Assembly: GCA_009823395.1 (NCBI GenBank)
Contig: CM020516.1
Coordinates: 1,324,501-1,388,500, forward strand
Direction: 5' to 3'
Origin: Thamnaconus septentrionalis
Taxonomy: Eukaryota > Chordata > Actinopteri > Tetraodontiformes > Monacanthidae
DNA length: 64,000 nucleotides
Part shown: one piece after another, positions 12,481 to 24,600 of the stretch
Position numbering within the stretch: the stretch's first letter is position 1
Layout: each line of letters opens with the position of its first letter
Program-made: the position numbers and the translations under genes
Notes under the pieces: generated by a model
What the model was told of the DNA's origin: nothing
Seen by the model: the letters and a program-made list of their open reading frames with translations, nothing else
Databases searched by the model: none

Positions 12481-13580
12481 AAAACATATATTGCAGTGCA
12501 GTACCTGCGAGATTGAAGGTGTCTTTGTGAAACTGGACGCTTGATTCTCAGGCTCCAGTAATTCACTCACTGTCACGACTGTGTGTGAGAGTTAAAAGAG
12601 GCTCTCTCTTTACCCACGGCCACTTTTTCACATTCTCAAACCCTGGAGCAAACCATGTGACTGCTTGTCTCGATCCATTTTTACTTCAGATTTTGCCCGC
12701 GCTTCTCTTTTTCTGAGGTTGCGTTTGGTTTCATTTGGCCGTCGTACAAAAAGTTCAACATTTGCAGTCTTGCATGGTGTCCCACAGTGTGTGGCAAGTG
12801 GAAGCCTTGGAGGTCATTGTTGTCTGCTGACAGGGCCAACTGGGAAGCTTGGGCCTGCTGTTCTCCAGTGAACTTCCGTATTGGGATATTTTCAGAACAG
12901 AGATTACAAGGCCGTTATTCACAACATGTATTTATTTGGAACAAAGGGGAAACACCAGTGACTTTACATGTTGATGTGCTATATTTGACCTCCCATCATG
13001 CCCACATCTAATGGGTGCCCTGACATAAAGCTCACACTGGTCACACCATGAAGCCAAGGAGAAGATTGGAACATGCACAATAAACCAAAGCAGTTCCCTC
13101 CTCATCTTTCATGTTTCCAAAAAAAAAACAAAAAACAACAAAAAAACAAATCGATGCAACTTTTTCTTGCGCAGCACAACGTGTGGTGGAATCTGTTGGT
13201 CAGGCGTCCCTTCATCTTCGAGACTGGATGGTCCTTCCTCTGGGCGCCTCCAGCGTCTTTCATCACGGTGCTCTGTGCAGTGGGGTTTCTCACCAGCTGA
13301 TGCGTAGCCGCATGCAACAGGATGCGATAGCATGGCTCAGAATGCGGCAGGAATTCTCTCCCCAGTGCTCGCATGCAGGCGAGGCTCAGACGTATCCGCT
13401 GGGAGTGACTGATGCAGCCGTGCGGCGCTGCAACTGAAGCTCCACCGCAGGGATCAGCAGCCACCGCACAATCCCAAGACTTCCAGGATGGTGGCAGCCA
13501 ATATACACATTTAAATAGATATGTGTGAATGTATACATATCTATATCTCTATATATGTGTGTGCATTGTATGTACATATA

Positions 13581-13959
13581 CAGGTACTAGCCGAAAAATG
13601 AGAATATCCTGAAAAGGTTGCAGTATTTCTGCAATTCATCTTAAAAGGTGAATGTGACATATTATATAAAGGAATAATATGCAAATCAATATATTTCTAG
13701 TTTTTATTTCTTTGGATTTTGCTGATCAGGTCTTGCAGCTGAAAAAAAATCCCTCAAATTCAAAAATTCTGAAAATTAGAATGTTGCATAAAGTCAAATC
13801 TTTATGAAAATCTTAATCAGCAAAGTTACATCAAGGAACTGCTTGAGATGTCAGTTTGCGTGGAATGGCTCAATACAATTTGTTGCTTTCATCTTTTATG
13901 TTAAATTGCCAAAATAAAACAACTTTTACTTGATATTCTCATTTTTCGGGTCGTACCTG
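13581..13959 (+). mobile_element. Non-autonomous mariner-type MITE, copy A
   Basis: The element starts CAGGTACTAGCCGAAAAATG and ends in the near reverse complement, CATTTTTCGGGTCGTACCTG. It is flanked by TA on both sides, the target duplication of Tc1/mariner elements. It is 379 bp long and has no transposase frame. A second copy in the opposite orientation lies at 38027-38367, and an internal fragment at 57185-57254. Confidence 0.85.
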
Positions 13960-14398
13960 TATATACAGTATATATACAGTACTTGTGTATGTATGTTGTG
14001 CCCTTGTTTGAGAGATACAGCACATTATCATTTAGCAGATTCTAGTTTTTGATCCCGTCTTTTACTCTTATACCCTTGTCTGCTAGAGGAAGATTAAACT
14101 GGGGTTTTCCTGAGTGCCTTCAGTGCTCTACTCCTCCGCCTGTCGGCCATACACATCACATCTCTCTCTCTCTTTAACTGCAAGCCACTTCTTTCCTAAT
14201 GAAGTCTTTGCTTTCAAACTCCAGTTCCACAAACAGAGTTTATTTGGTTTGTTGAAGTGATGGCGGTGCCACGGAGGTGCAGTGGTTGTCGCTGTCACCT
14301 CACAGCAAGGAGGTTGTGGAGGTTCGGCCACTCCGGCCTCCTCCCGCACTCCAAACACATGCACGTGAGGTGAACTGGGAACTCTAAATTGACCGTAG

Positions 14399-14401
<3 letters not shown>

Positions 14402-14458
<57 letters not shown>
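14402..14458. repeat. (GT)n microsatellite inside the SINE
   Basis: About 28 GT units, expanded at the place where this SINE family normally has a short GTGAATGTGAGTG stretch. Confidence 0.9.
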
Positions 14459-14459
<1 letters not shown>

Positions 14460-14602
14460 TGTGAGTGGGTGAATGTTTGTTTGTCTTTCTATGTGGCCCT
14501 GCAATGAACCGGCGACTTGTCCAGAGTGAAACCCACCTTCCCTCAGGGACAGCTGGCAGACCCCCGAGACCCCGAGAGCAGGAGGAAGTGGGTGTAGAAG
14601 AT

Positions 14603-15112
14603 TGATGGATGGATGGATGGATGGATGGATGGATGGGTGGGTGGGTGGATGGATGGATGGGTGGATGGAAGGATGGGTGGATGGGTGGGTGGATGGATGG
14701 ATGGGTGGATGGGTGGATGGATGGGTGGATGGATGGGTGGATGGATGGATGGATGGAAGGATGGGTGGATGGATGGATGGATGGATGGATGGATGGATGG
14801 GTGGAAGGATGGATGGGTGGATGGATGGATGGGTGGATGGAAGGATGGGTGGATGGGTGGATGGATGGGTGGTGGATGGATGGATGGATGGATGGATGGA
14901 TGGATGGATGGATGGATGGATGGATGGATGGGTGGAATGGATGGATGGGTGGATGGATGGATGGATGGATGGAAGGATGGGTGGATGGGTGGATGGATGG
15001 ATGGATGGATGGATGGATGGATGGATGGATGGATGGATGGGATGGATGGGTGGATGGATGGATGGATGGATGGATGGATGGATGGATGGATGGATGGGTG
15101 GATGGATGGGCA
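14603..15112. repeat. GGAT/GGGT tetranucleotide array, about 510 bp
   Basis: Tandem GGAT units with scattered GGGT and GGAA variants form the 3' tail of the adjoining SINE. The open frames on both strands here encode only Met-Asp-Gly-Trp or His-Pro-Ser-Ile repeats. Confidence 0.95.
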
Positions 15113-15620
15113 CAAAAAATGACAGCACAATATCCCATCAGTCAAACTAACAAGCTTCCAATATGCCAAATGTGTGCACACTTCTGATCTTTAAACACAG
15201 GATTTCAAAGAATTGATGGTGGTTGGTGTGAAGTTGTGTTTCCAGTGGAGAAGGAAGGACTCACCAGGGGAGAACATTCCTCAGGGGTCACTAGTGCAGG
15301 TGGCCTTATGTACACAACTGCAGCAACTCTCTCGCCCTCCCTCCCTCCCTCCCTCTCCTCACATTAAGCAGCAGAAAGTGGCCCGTGGACAGCAGCATCC
15401 AGGCGGGAAAACCACGCCCACCTCTGAAGTGCCCCTGGAAAAACAGGCCTGCTTGTTGCCGCTGATTGGCTCAGAGAACGGCACAAAAAAAAAAAAAAAA
15501 ACACACGTGTGATTTGTTCCTTCAATGAAACAATTATTGGTGCAATAAAACTCAGGGATGCAGTTGGTCAAACAATGACTTATTAATGACTCATTGAAGG
15601 CCATAATAACAATAATAATA

Positions 15621-16980
15621 ATAACTAGCCCTGCAAGCAGGATTGAGCGGGACTGAGCCGCCGCGGCCGACGCGACCCCCGATGACCCCCGACCGCTTGC
15701 AATTGCCCCCCGTCCTCTGCCGACGCCCGGCGACTGATGAGACAAACACGTGGATGTTTGAATGACGTCTGTACGACTTCCCTAAAGGAAACTGCAGCCA
15801 TTTATGTGTGTTAAAAAGAGGAGAGATAGAGAAAGGCGTTTTTGCAACCTTGGACACCTAAGCTTAGAACTCAGCCATTTCGGGCGTCTACATGAAAGAT
15901 ACTAGTATCATCTTTTAGCTAGGCTGTGCTGCAGTTAAATGTCTGTTGTTATGGGCGTTGTTCAATCACAAGCCAGCATTTATGACTGACATGTTTTAAT
16001 AGCCTTTGATCATGTTCTGTCTGCCAGTTGAGGAAAAAAAAAAAGAAAAAAGAATGTTACGCAATCAGTGTCCTTTATAGTGGATCTTGCATTGTCAAAG
16101 CCGATCCAATGTTCTAACTATATCCATAAATATGAAGAGTTATGAGTTAGAGTCTGGTTGGAGGGCCGTTGCACGAAAACGGTTGGAAAAAGCAAAAATG
16201 TTTTTGATGATTCTTTGTAATGAAGGTCCAGACTATGTCTTACTGAATTTTCAAGCCCGTTGGACTTGCGCTTTCTGAGCCTTATGATTTTAATTTGAAA
16301 ACCAAACAAGTGGGAATAACTCACTTCCTGTTTGTCGGGGGACAAAGGTTAGAGGTGCAAAATGTCGGGCTTGAAGAGACGAACGCGTGGGTGTTTTCCC
16401 CATCTTTTTTCGACCTTCCTAGTGGAAGCTAGGGCCATTTGTAATCTGTGGCCAATTGTAGTTGGACGCCTCTTGGGGGCGCACGAAAACGGTTGGAAAA
16501 ATCACTTTTTTTTTTGATGATTCTTTGTAATGGACGTCCAGTCTATTTCATACTGAATTTTCAAGCCCGTCGGACTTGCGCTTTCTGAGCCTTGTGCTTT
16601 TAATGTGAAAACGAAAAGTGGGAATAACTCACTCCCTGTTTGTCGGGCGACATAGGTTAGAGCGCACGAAATGTCGGGCTTGAAGAGACGAACGCGTGGG
16701 TGTTTCCATCTTTTTCGACCTTCCTAGTGGTAGCTAGGGCCTTTTGTAATTTTTGGACAATTGTAGTTGGACCCTCTAGGGGCGCTAGAAGTGGAATTTT
16801 GCCTTTTGTCTTCATTTTCTTTCATTGTGTACCAGTTTCTACCTCCATACCGAATTTGGTGAGTTTTGGAGCATGTTTTGTAAATAATAAGAATAAACAT
16901 AGCAAAAACAATAGGGTCTTTCGCCATTGCGAAAGACCAGTTCGTTTCGAACTGGTCTTCCGCTGGCTCAGTCCCTAATA
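15621..16980. mobile_element. Foldback-type element with tandem 310-bp subrepeats and terminal hairpins
   Basis: The ends carry an 11-bp inverted repeat: GGGACTGAGCC at 15649-15659 and GGCTCAGTCCC at 16965-16975. Near the left end is a small hairpin (CCTGC AA GCAGG). At the right end are two adjacent perfect hairpins, GGTCTTTCGC CATT GCGAAAGACC (16915-16938) and CCAGTTCG TTT CGAACTGG (16937-16955). The interior holds two tandem copies of a roughly 310-bp unit starting GCACGAAAACGGTTGG at 16171 and 16481, plus a third more diverged copy around 15740-15800. There is no transposase frame. The CTAA at the right end after a hairpin also allows a Helitron reading; the class is open. Confidence 0.65.
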
Positions 16981-17129
16981 ACTGCTTGACTGAGACTGAA
17001 GAGGATACAGAAGCATCTGAATTAAAAGGGAGATAAAAATGTCCAAGGTGGCTTTGAAGTGGTCCAGGATGCTCCGCCTACTCAGCTCCGCCTTCCAATG
17101 AGTCTGAAGCACTGGCAAGAATGGTGGCC

Positions 17130-17131
<2 letters not shown>

Positions 17132-17181
<50 letters not shown>
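17132..17181. repeat. (CT)n microsatellite
   Basis: About 25 CT units, followed by a few CACT units. Confidence 0.95.
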
Positions 17182-17185
<4 letters not shown>

Positions 17186-17712
17186 ACTCACTTTATTGCC
17201 ATGACATTTTCAGCAGACCCCATCCAACTCAACTCATTTTGGGTTGGGTCGTGTTGTGTTCAGTGAAAGGTCAGCAGGAACCAAATCCACTTGTTTTCTA
17301 TTTCATTTTCTTTTATAAGGCTGTGTGTGTCCTTGTCTCTTTGTCTCATGTGCTTTTCATGGAGGTCTCGAGACTTGTAAATGCCCAGAGTGGACATCTT
17401 GACGAGGTTGGGATGAGCTGTTGGACACGGTTCAGCTGTGGTAGAACTTTAAAGATCAGCAGTGAAACAGAAGGTGGACACAGAGTGCGTCCAGTTGTCC
17501 TCATGCATGCGTCGTGTCTGCCGCATTGTTCACCACTGACTGTCTACTCCGTGCATTTTACACTGCAGATTCTTTGACTTGCCAACTTGTATCAGAAGAA
17601 CACTTTGACGCAACCGGCCTGAGATGAGGGAAACACTGTATTTATGCTGCATGGCTACATTATGATGATTTGAAATGCAGAATTAGAGTGAGATCTTTTT
17701 GTTGAATGCAGA

Positions 17713-17800
17713 AAACATGATTCATCATCATCATCAACAACTTTATTTATATATGGCACATATAAAAAAACACAGGGGTAGCCAAAGTGCTGTACAATGG
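17713..17800 (+). other. Dispersed-repeat-like fragment
   Basis: A CATn run is followed by ACTTTATTTATATATGGCAC and later CCAAAGTGCTGTACAATGG. This ACTTTATTTATATA to CAAAGTGCTGTACA pair is a frequent dispersed motif in fish genomes, from recall. No boundaries could be set. Confidence 0.35.
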
Positions 17801-18075
17801 GTCAATGGATTCAATTCCACATGGTTGAAAACCTCCTTGATTTCTCTTCGAAGCTGCTCACAAATGAAGTTCATCTTTATGTGTGTGTGTGTAGATTTCC
17901 AACATTTTTGTTGTATTGTCCCCCCCTCCCCCAGTTGATTGTTTAAATCCGTTGTGTCGTTGATGTCTGTGGTCAGTCTGACAGACTTGACGGCGCTCGA
18001 TGGCCTGAGTTTCCCCCAGAGAACTCGTCCATCCAAGGTCCTGACCTGCTGCGACGCTGTCCAGTGCTGGTGGCA

Positions 18076-18138
18076 GCTGCTGCTTGGCAGCTGCTTGGCG
18101 GCTGCTTGGCGGCTGCTTGGCGGCTGCTTGGCGGCTGC
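18076..18138. repeat. 11-bp minisatellite CTGCTTGGCGG
   Basis: About five tandem copies of an 11-bp unit. They lie 460 bp upstream of the first collagen exon found. Confidence 0.9.
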
Positions 18139-18599
18139 CACCATGTTTCCCTCCTGGTCTCTCTGGTGGACAGCGGGAGCTAAATCCTCCTTTAAACGCG
18201 GCGGCCTCGACCACTGTTGCGCCTGTTGTCAATTACGCGTGCAATCTTTGTAGATCACCCGCAAGACGCAAACCACCAACACGTGCAACCTATCAGCGTG
18301 CACGTACAGTTTAGCCGCCCTGATTTAGGACCTTGGTGAATCTGGCTTCACTTGAAGGGCTTCTGTGGGAGTTTCAGGGTTTTTTTTTTATTCAGGTATG
18401 TGAGACTGATACTGTAATGTCCTCTAAGTAGTCGTGAAACCTCCTACTGATAATAAGGGTGATGATGGGATGTTTGATGTCAAAATGATCCAGTTATTAA
18501 TACACAATTCACCACTGAACCAAACGCAGCATGTATACCATCATGTAATGACCTTAATGCTTTTCTTCTCTCTCTTCTCTCTCTTTTTTTGTCTTTCAG

Positions 18600-18607
18600 G
18601 ACCTCCT
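18600..18607 (+). CDS. col13a1: col13a1 8-nt microexon
   Basis: A long pyrimidine tract ending in CTTTCAG is followed by GACCTCCT and the consensus donor GTAAGT. If exon 1 ends with a single G, this exon reads G/GA CCT CCT, completing Gly-Pro-Pro in phase with the next exon (GPPGRAGFP). Human COL13A1 has GPPGPTGRPGLP at this place. It is the only exon in the set that is not a multiple of three, as needed to turn the phase-1 end of exon 1 into phase 0. Strong splice sites and exact phase make it credible despite its size. Confidence 0.72.
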
Positions 18608-21600
18608 GTAAGTAGACCAGATGTCTTTTGGTACCTGCACTTGGTAAAACAACTGCCTTTTTATTTTCATTTTAACCTGCAATACAGAGCTGTTAACTTT
18701 AGCACATACTGAACCAATATAATACCTTGTCTAGACGTGGTGCCCTGGACTGTCTGGCACTGTGAGATGTTCAGCTACTGACACACCATGCTAGGAAACA
18801 GTAGCCCAGACTTTCTACTCCCACAACAAATACTGGGGATACTAGCAAGTGTTTGTAGTTATAACGGCACCGCTGAGCCATGTGACATCCAGGAAGTGTT
18901 CCACTTGTCCCGGCTTTGAAATGGAGGCAGATCTGCGTCTTCAGACTGTAAAAAACCAGGTGGACATGAGGAAACCAGCTGGAGAGATGTTTGGTAGAGG
19001 GCGGCTACATGTTACATGTTCTTAGAAGGCATGGGTGGGCAAACTATGGCCCGGGGGCTATATGCAGCCCGCTAAGCTTTTTAATCCGGCCCGTCTAACT
19101 TGAAGAAATGATATTAATAGTCAGTCAGTCATAAAGGAGCTGCATTTCCTCCATGTTTGCAGTGTTTCCAGAGTCAAGGTTCTAAAGAGCTAAACACCCT
19201 GGTGGTTCTGGGAGGTTCTGGGAGGTTCTAGGTGGTTCTCAGAGCTCAACACCCTGGTGGGGCTTCACAGACACTGATTTGGTTGCAACTTTGCTTTGCT
19301 TCATTTTCAATTGACATTACAGCAACATGTTTTTTCCATCATATCCCAGGATAGATTGTTTCCTCCTATGAGGTGGCTCACCAGAACACTCCATCCATCT
19401 GCTGCTGCTCCGCTACCCCCCTCAATCCCATTTTACCACCCACTGTGGCCCCACCAGTCACACAGTTTTCCCAGCCCTGTTATAAAGGCAACACATTCTG
19501 ATGCAGCTGTCAGTGGTGTGTCAACGTCACAGCACAAGGGGGGGCTAAATAGACCCTGTTTACCTGAGCTTTTCCAGTAAGTGGGGGGGGGGGGGGGGTG
19601 TGGATAAAGCAGGAAGAGTTAGTGGGGCTGTAGGAAGAGACCAGTGTTCCGGTTGTATCTGCTACACCTGTGAGGTTGGAATGAAAAAAATACCTTTTCT
19701 GGTTCCATCCACATTCTATATTTCTTTTTTTTATAATGTTTGTTTATGTTCAGCTAAAGAATGAAGATGTCAGAATGTTGCTGACTTAAAAACAGGGGGG
19801 AAATGATTGCAATTTTTCTGAAGCTTCAATAAAAATGAAATAGAATGGAATAAAAAAAAAAAGTCAGCAATGGAAAAAAAAAAGTCTTTGACATTTCAAC
19901 TAAACCATTTTTTGTCACATCCAGGCTGGTTTAGCTTCTTCTAGTCATTTGCAGTATCTCAATATGGACTCCAATACCTGTTTCACACACACACAAACAC
20001 ACACACACACACTGGAAAGGAAAGTATCCTCCTGAAAAGGTGCCAGCAACAGAGATGAGGCGGTTGCACTGTGTTCTTCTCAGAGATGGAGGTTAATAGC
20101 GACCGACCATGTGGAAAACATCGAGAGTTCCTGTTTTTATTCCCGACTAATTACCTCTGCGACCTTTGCATAATATTTTCTCCCCTGAAAGAGTTGCTGG
20201 CAGTGGATCAAAGCAAACAGCCCTGACTGTTGGCTGTGGACAGTCTGCACCCTCTGCTTCACCCTCTGCTTCACCCTCTGCTTCACCCTCTGCTTCACCC
20301 TCTGCTTCTCTGCAAGTGCAACTGCTTTCAGGCTTTTTGCAAAAACAAGTTCACTTCATTAATGTAAATGAAGTGTTGATGGATACTTTGGTTCATCGTG
20401 AATCTTCCTGTCTTTTTTTTTTATGTCTTCTTCATCCTTTTTAAATTTTTTTCACACTAACCTCTAAGTGCTGCACAGATGCATTTCTGCAGCAGCAGTT
20501 CTGTGTGGATTCTGTCACAAAGTTCTAAGTGCAAAATTGAACAAACCCCAGTCTAACTGAAACTAACTCAAGTCTCTGTGGAGGTGACGAGCTTTTATAC
20601 GGATATATTTTGCTCTTCTGTAAAATTCGACGTCTTCCTTTTTCATTTCCTATTTTCTTCTCGCTACTTTTTCAGGGGCCTCCTGGACGAGCAGGCTTTC
20701 CGGTAACTGCCTTGACTTTAACGTGTGTTTTGTGTGCGACTGCTCATCTCCACTGAACAAAACCCTCCACCTCTTGTTCCGCCTTGAACTGACCAAAAAC
20801 AATGAACAACAAATATATCCAGCAGTGGTTTTCGGGAGTCAGAGTATAACTGAATGATCTTAATCGACTATACACACATTGTTTGAGTGTGTTGAGGTCC
20901 TGCTACCTGATTGGTTCCCCTGCACCTCACAACAAGGCAGATCAGTTTCAGATGAAGGGTGGATGCAGAGCGGGAGGACAGGTTGATGCTCTCTTCGCCC
21001 CTGCGTTGGGTTGGCTTCAATGTTTAAAGAAACTTTGTTTCTAACTGCTGGATGTGCAACAGAAGGTCAAATGCCCTGATGCCTTCAATCAAATTAATGT
21101 TAAATAACTTGAAACCAAAATATCTGGAACTTTCCTGGAGTCAAAGCAACATTGCTCTTCTGATGACGACAGGCGGTGGTGTAGTAACCAACCACATTCT
21201 GCTCCGACTGCTCACTTAATGCAAATTCAAGCAGTGTCCCATGTTAGTTTGCTTCATGCCCCAGAACTCGTGTTCTGTGGGCTGTTCTGGGATGTTCTTC
21301 TGTACAGTTTCATAGAGAAGGTCCAACTGTTGGAACACAGTGAACACAAATGTCAAGCCAACAAACACATTCTGGTTCCCACATATTCTTCTATTCACTA
21401 TCATGTTTGTTTGTTGCTAGAATGCATTGCATGCTCTGTGTTTTCTACCTATGCTGCCAGTGTCACTGCAGCTGTTGTGCATTTGCACTGCATGACGTTG
21501 CATTTGCACTAATGCTAAGCTAGTGCCTGATGCGCTCAGGCTCAATGCAGCGATGCTTGTCTTGGCTGACTGCACTGTTAGCAGTGTGTGTTAGTTGTTG

Positions 21601-24600
21601 TGTGTGTGTGTGCAAGACAGCAGAAGTCATCGTTCAGTTTAGGATCAGAGGTTGTGGACCCTCCCACTTTCCTTCCTCACAGCATTCTGGAATGTTTGTG
21701 GCATGACAATCAGCTGAGCTTCTGTCTGTGACATGGATGCCACGACACTGGGTTCCATCTGCAGTGTTTAAATATATACATGAATACATGAATGGATCTT
21801 CTCCAGCCAGTTTAACATGATTCTAACGGCTTTACTCACTTGCATCAATCAGGGTTTGTTGGTTCATGTGTCCCGCATCTTGGTAGGATTTCACTGCAGT
21901 GACCGTTTTAACCTGATGGATTCATTTTTGACCTCTGAATTTGCATTGATCAATAGGGTGGCAAAGGAAGTATGGGAATTCCCGGGAGGATGGTGAGTGA
22001 TGTGGCCTGACACACAGAGAGCGTTCTGTTGCAATGCTTGCATTCAGCACATGGCCAGTTTAGTTCACTGCACCCATTTTAAAACTGCTTTTAATGTGAA
22101 GGGAAGCATCTTCTGGCTGACTGATGGGCTGCTGCTTGGTGAAACTGATGCTTCATCCCACTAGTGACTCACCGTGTTATTACTGTGTAGTAAACACAGC
22201 CCCTTCATCTATGTTTGGATGGGAAACAAATTCCAATTTTCACAAGTCCCCCTGTGTGTGTGTTTTTGTTTTTAACCACAGTTTGATTCCAAAAGTTGCA
22301 AATATGAGCGATGAAGTGTTTGGGACAGAGGGAGTGTTTGCTTATCGGTAAAACATTCCCTCCACACCAGCTCTCACTCGGTGGGATGATGAGTTGACAT
22401 GACGACTCAGTTAATACTAACTATTTGTTATTAATAGTTCCCATTCACATGCCATTAGAATACATTCATCGCTCTGAAATCTTCAGAAGCCTTAAAAACA
22501 GCAGCATGTGATTGGTGTGTACTCCGTTCAGTCTGAATGCATTAACTGTGGTTGTCAGTCCTGTTGGGAGTGGGATGTAAAGGACAAGCGGTTGGTAAGT
22601 TGTTGCAGTGTAGTTCCAGTCTGCAGGAGGAAAGCAGGGAAGGTTTTTATTAAAGGTTTTTAGTTGTTGTTTTCATTGTTTGTGTTGTCATTAGGTCAGA
22701 TTGATCTCTGTCTGCATTTATTAATCAAAACAAAAAATGTTGCTTTTTGCACATTTACTGGATGGATGAATGGATTATTGCAATGTATTGATGTATTGAT
22801 TGATAGTTCCTTCACTCCTGCCATCTTTGTTTTATCAATAGACTCTTTGATTTCTTCTCTTTTAGCACGTTATGTGCATACAATACACATTCATAGACAC
22901 AACCTTCTGAATTGTGATTAATAGAAAATATAGTTAGTTGGATAATTAAACAAGTAGACCTAACTGTACTTATTACACAAATATTACTTCTTTCCATATA
23001 TGTAAATGAAGTGTGGAAAAAGGAGATTAGAAGCATTGAGAGACTTTAATTAGGGTGCGAGGAGTTTCAATTGAGGCTGTTTAAAAGCTGTTGGACTCAG
23101 AAAAACACACAAAAATTCTGCATCTTTTTTTCATTGAATTATTCTCACTGACCTGTAAAACTTTTTTTTTTATTGTTTTTTTTTTGTTTTTTTACTTTTT
23201 CTAGTGTGAATGCAATTTCAAGGTAATAACAAAATACATCCAGCTGTTATGCACATGTGGATGAAAGGCGAAACTTTGTCTTCTCCCGTTTTCTGGAGTC
23301 GAAAGACAACAACGTGGAAACACAGCGACTGACTCGGCTTTCTGTGTAGCATCTGAGATGAAGCCAGTGCAGTGCAGTGCAGTGCAGTGCAGTGCAGTGT
23401 GAGAGATGGCATATCCATCACAGATATTAATATATACCCAGAGGCTATGAAAATACATAAGCCAACAGATGAGCAGTCAGAATGGGAGGAGTGGCTCTGT
23501 ACTAAAACAATGTCTTGGTTGCAAAGCTGCACGAGACGATCACACACATTTCCACCATGACACACACACACACACACACACACACCGCCGTCCGTTCCTA
23601 GGGTTGTGCTATTTTGTGTCGGGGGCAACACGGCTACCTTGCTGTCTGCACAGCCAGATGAATAACAAGATAATCTTGCGATAAATGGAAGTCACTTGAC
23701 TTTTGCATGCGCTGCTGATTTGACGATCAGAGAGGTCAGTTTGCTTGGTTCCTCCTAACCTTGCCATTGGCCCTCCTGAGCTCTCTGATGCCCCCCTGTG
23801 ACTAGACCCAGGTTGCTGCATGCCCCGGTCCCGACCTGCCTCGTTAACAGTGGTTTCTTCTTCTCTCCTGTGCCCATCTCCCCTTCACACCTATTTGCAT
23901 GCAACTGTTTCTGCTGTGACTGATCCCAGGGCGTAAAAGGACAAGCAGGGCCGAAGGTAAGTTTAGGATCACGTGTCATTTGCATGATTACATTAAAAAT
24001 AGCCACTTAACATCAAAGGCAGCTGCACTCACAGTCATTCCTGTAATTTTCTGCCTTTGGTTTGGTGTCCTTCACTTTGCAAAGCTGTGACCAAACCAAA
24101 GTGCTCGGTGCACCGGGGCGGTGACTCATCCCGGCAGATGTGGAAGAGATTTAGAGGTGGCGGCTGTCGGACTGACGTGCGCAGGCAGAGCGACCTGGTG
24201 TTGAGACGGCGTTCAGCTTCATCCAACTGACAGATCTTCAATAGTTACTCTCCGAAAAACAATATTTTTTGAATTTGAGGTTTTTTGCTTTGACTATGTT
24301 TATCTGCACAAGTCTGCGTTTTGGAGATTATTCTTTTATGATTAATATAATTTCAATTACAATAGCAGGTAGTTGCTTTGGGGGGGTTGAGACTGCCTGG
24401 TTACATTTGACATGTTTTGTTCCGTTTTTGTTGTTTGATCGTTTTACTGGATCTAAAGTGAATGCCCTTGAAGGTTCAGTTTGTGCCCCTTTCATCCCGC
24501 TTTGGATGAAAATGACTCATAACCCTGACTGAGGACAGCTGTGTCAGTGCTATCTGGTGAGCTAGGAGAGTCCTGATGAGATACTGAGAAGAAGAGAGGC

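Larger units (their letters stand above)
14261..15112 (+). mobile_element. tRNA-type SINE with long GGAT tail
   Basis: The head GGTGCAGTGGTTGTCGCTGTCACC and the downstream GGTTCG resemble the A and B boxes of a tRNA-derived polymerase III promoter. The body follows (CTCCGGCCTCCTCCCGCACTCC, AACTCTAAATTGACCGTAGG, GGCGACTTGTCCAGAGTG, GCAGGAGGAAGTGGGT), and it ends at 14603 in a GGAT array reaching 15112. A 57-bp (GT)n array interrupts the body at 14402-14458. Confidence 0.75.
1..18599. other. Non-coding stretch, probably col13a1 intron 1
   Basis: No exon with plausible splice sites and a recognisable protein was found on either strand in this 18.6-kb stretch. The open frames present are short, overlap on both strands, or are low-complexity translations of simple repeats. 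The first collagen exon found downstream (18600) needs one nucleotide of a split glycine codon from an upstream exon, so most or all of this stretch should be intron 1, unless exon 1 hides here unrecognised. The contents I could name are listed separately. The rest is ordinary AT-rich DNA with homopolymer runs. Confidence 0.6.

Noticed and set aside
14128..15187. Frames up to 336 codons on both strands
   Set aside because: They are translations of the GGAT tail of a SINE; both strands are open for the same reason.
17186..17210. ACTTTATTGCC motif after the CT array
   Set aside because: It is too short to assign to any repeat family.
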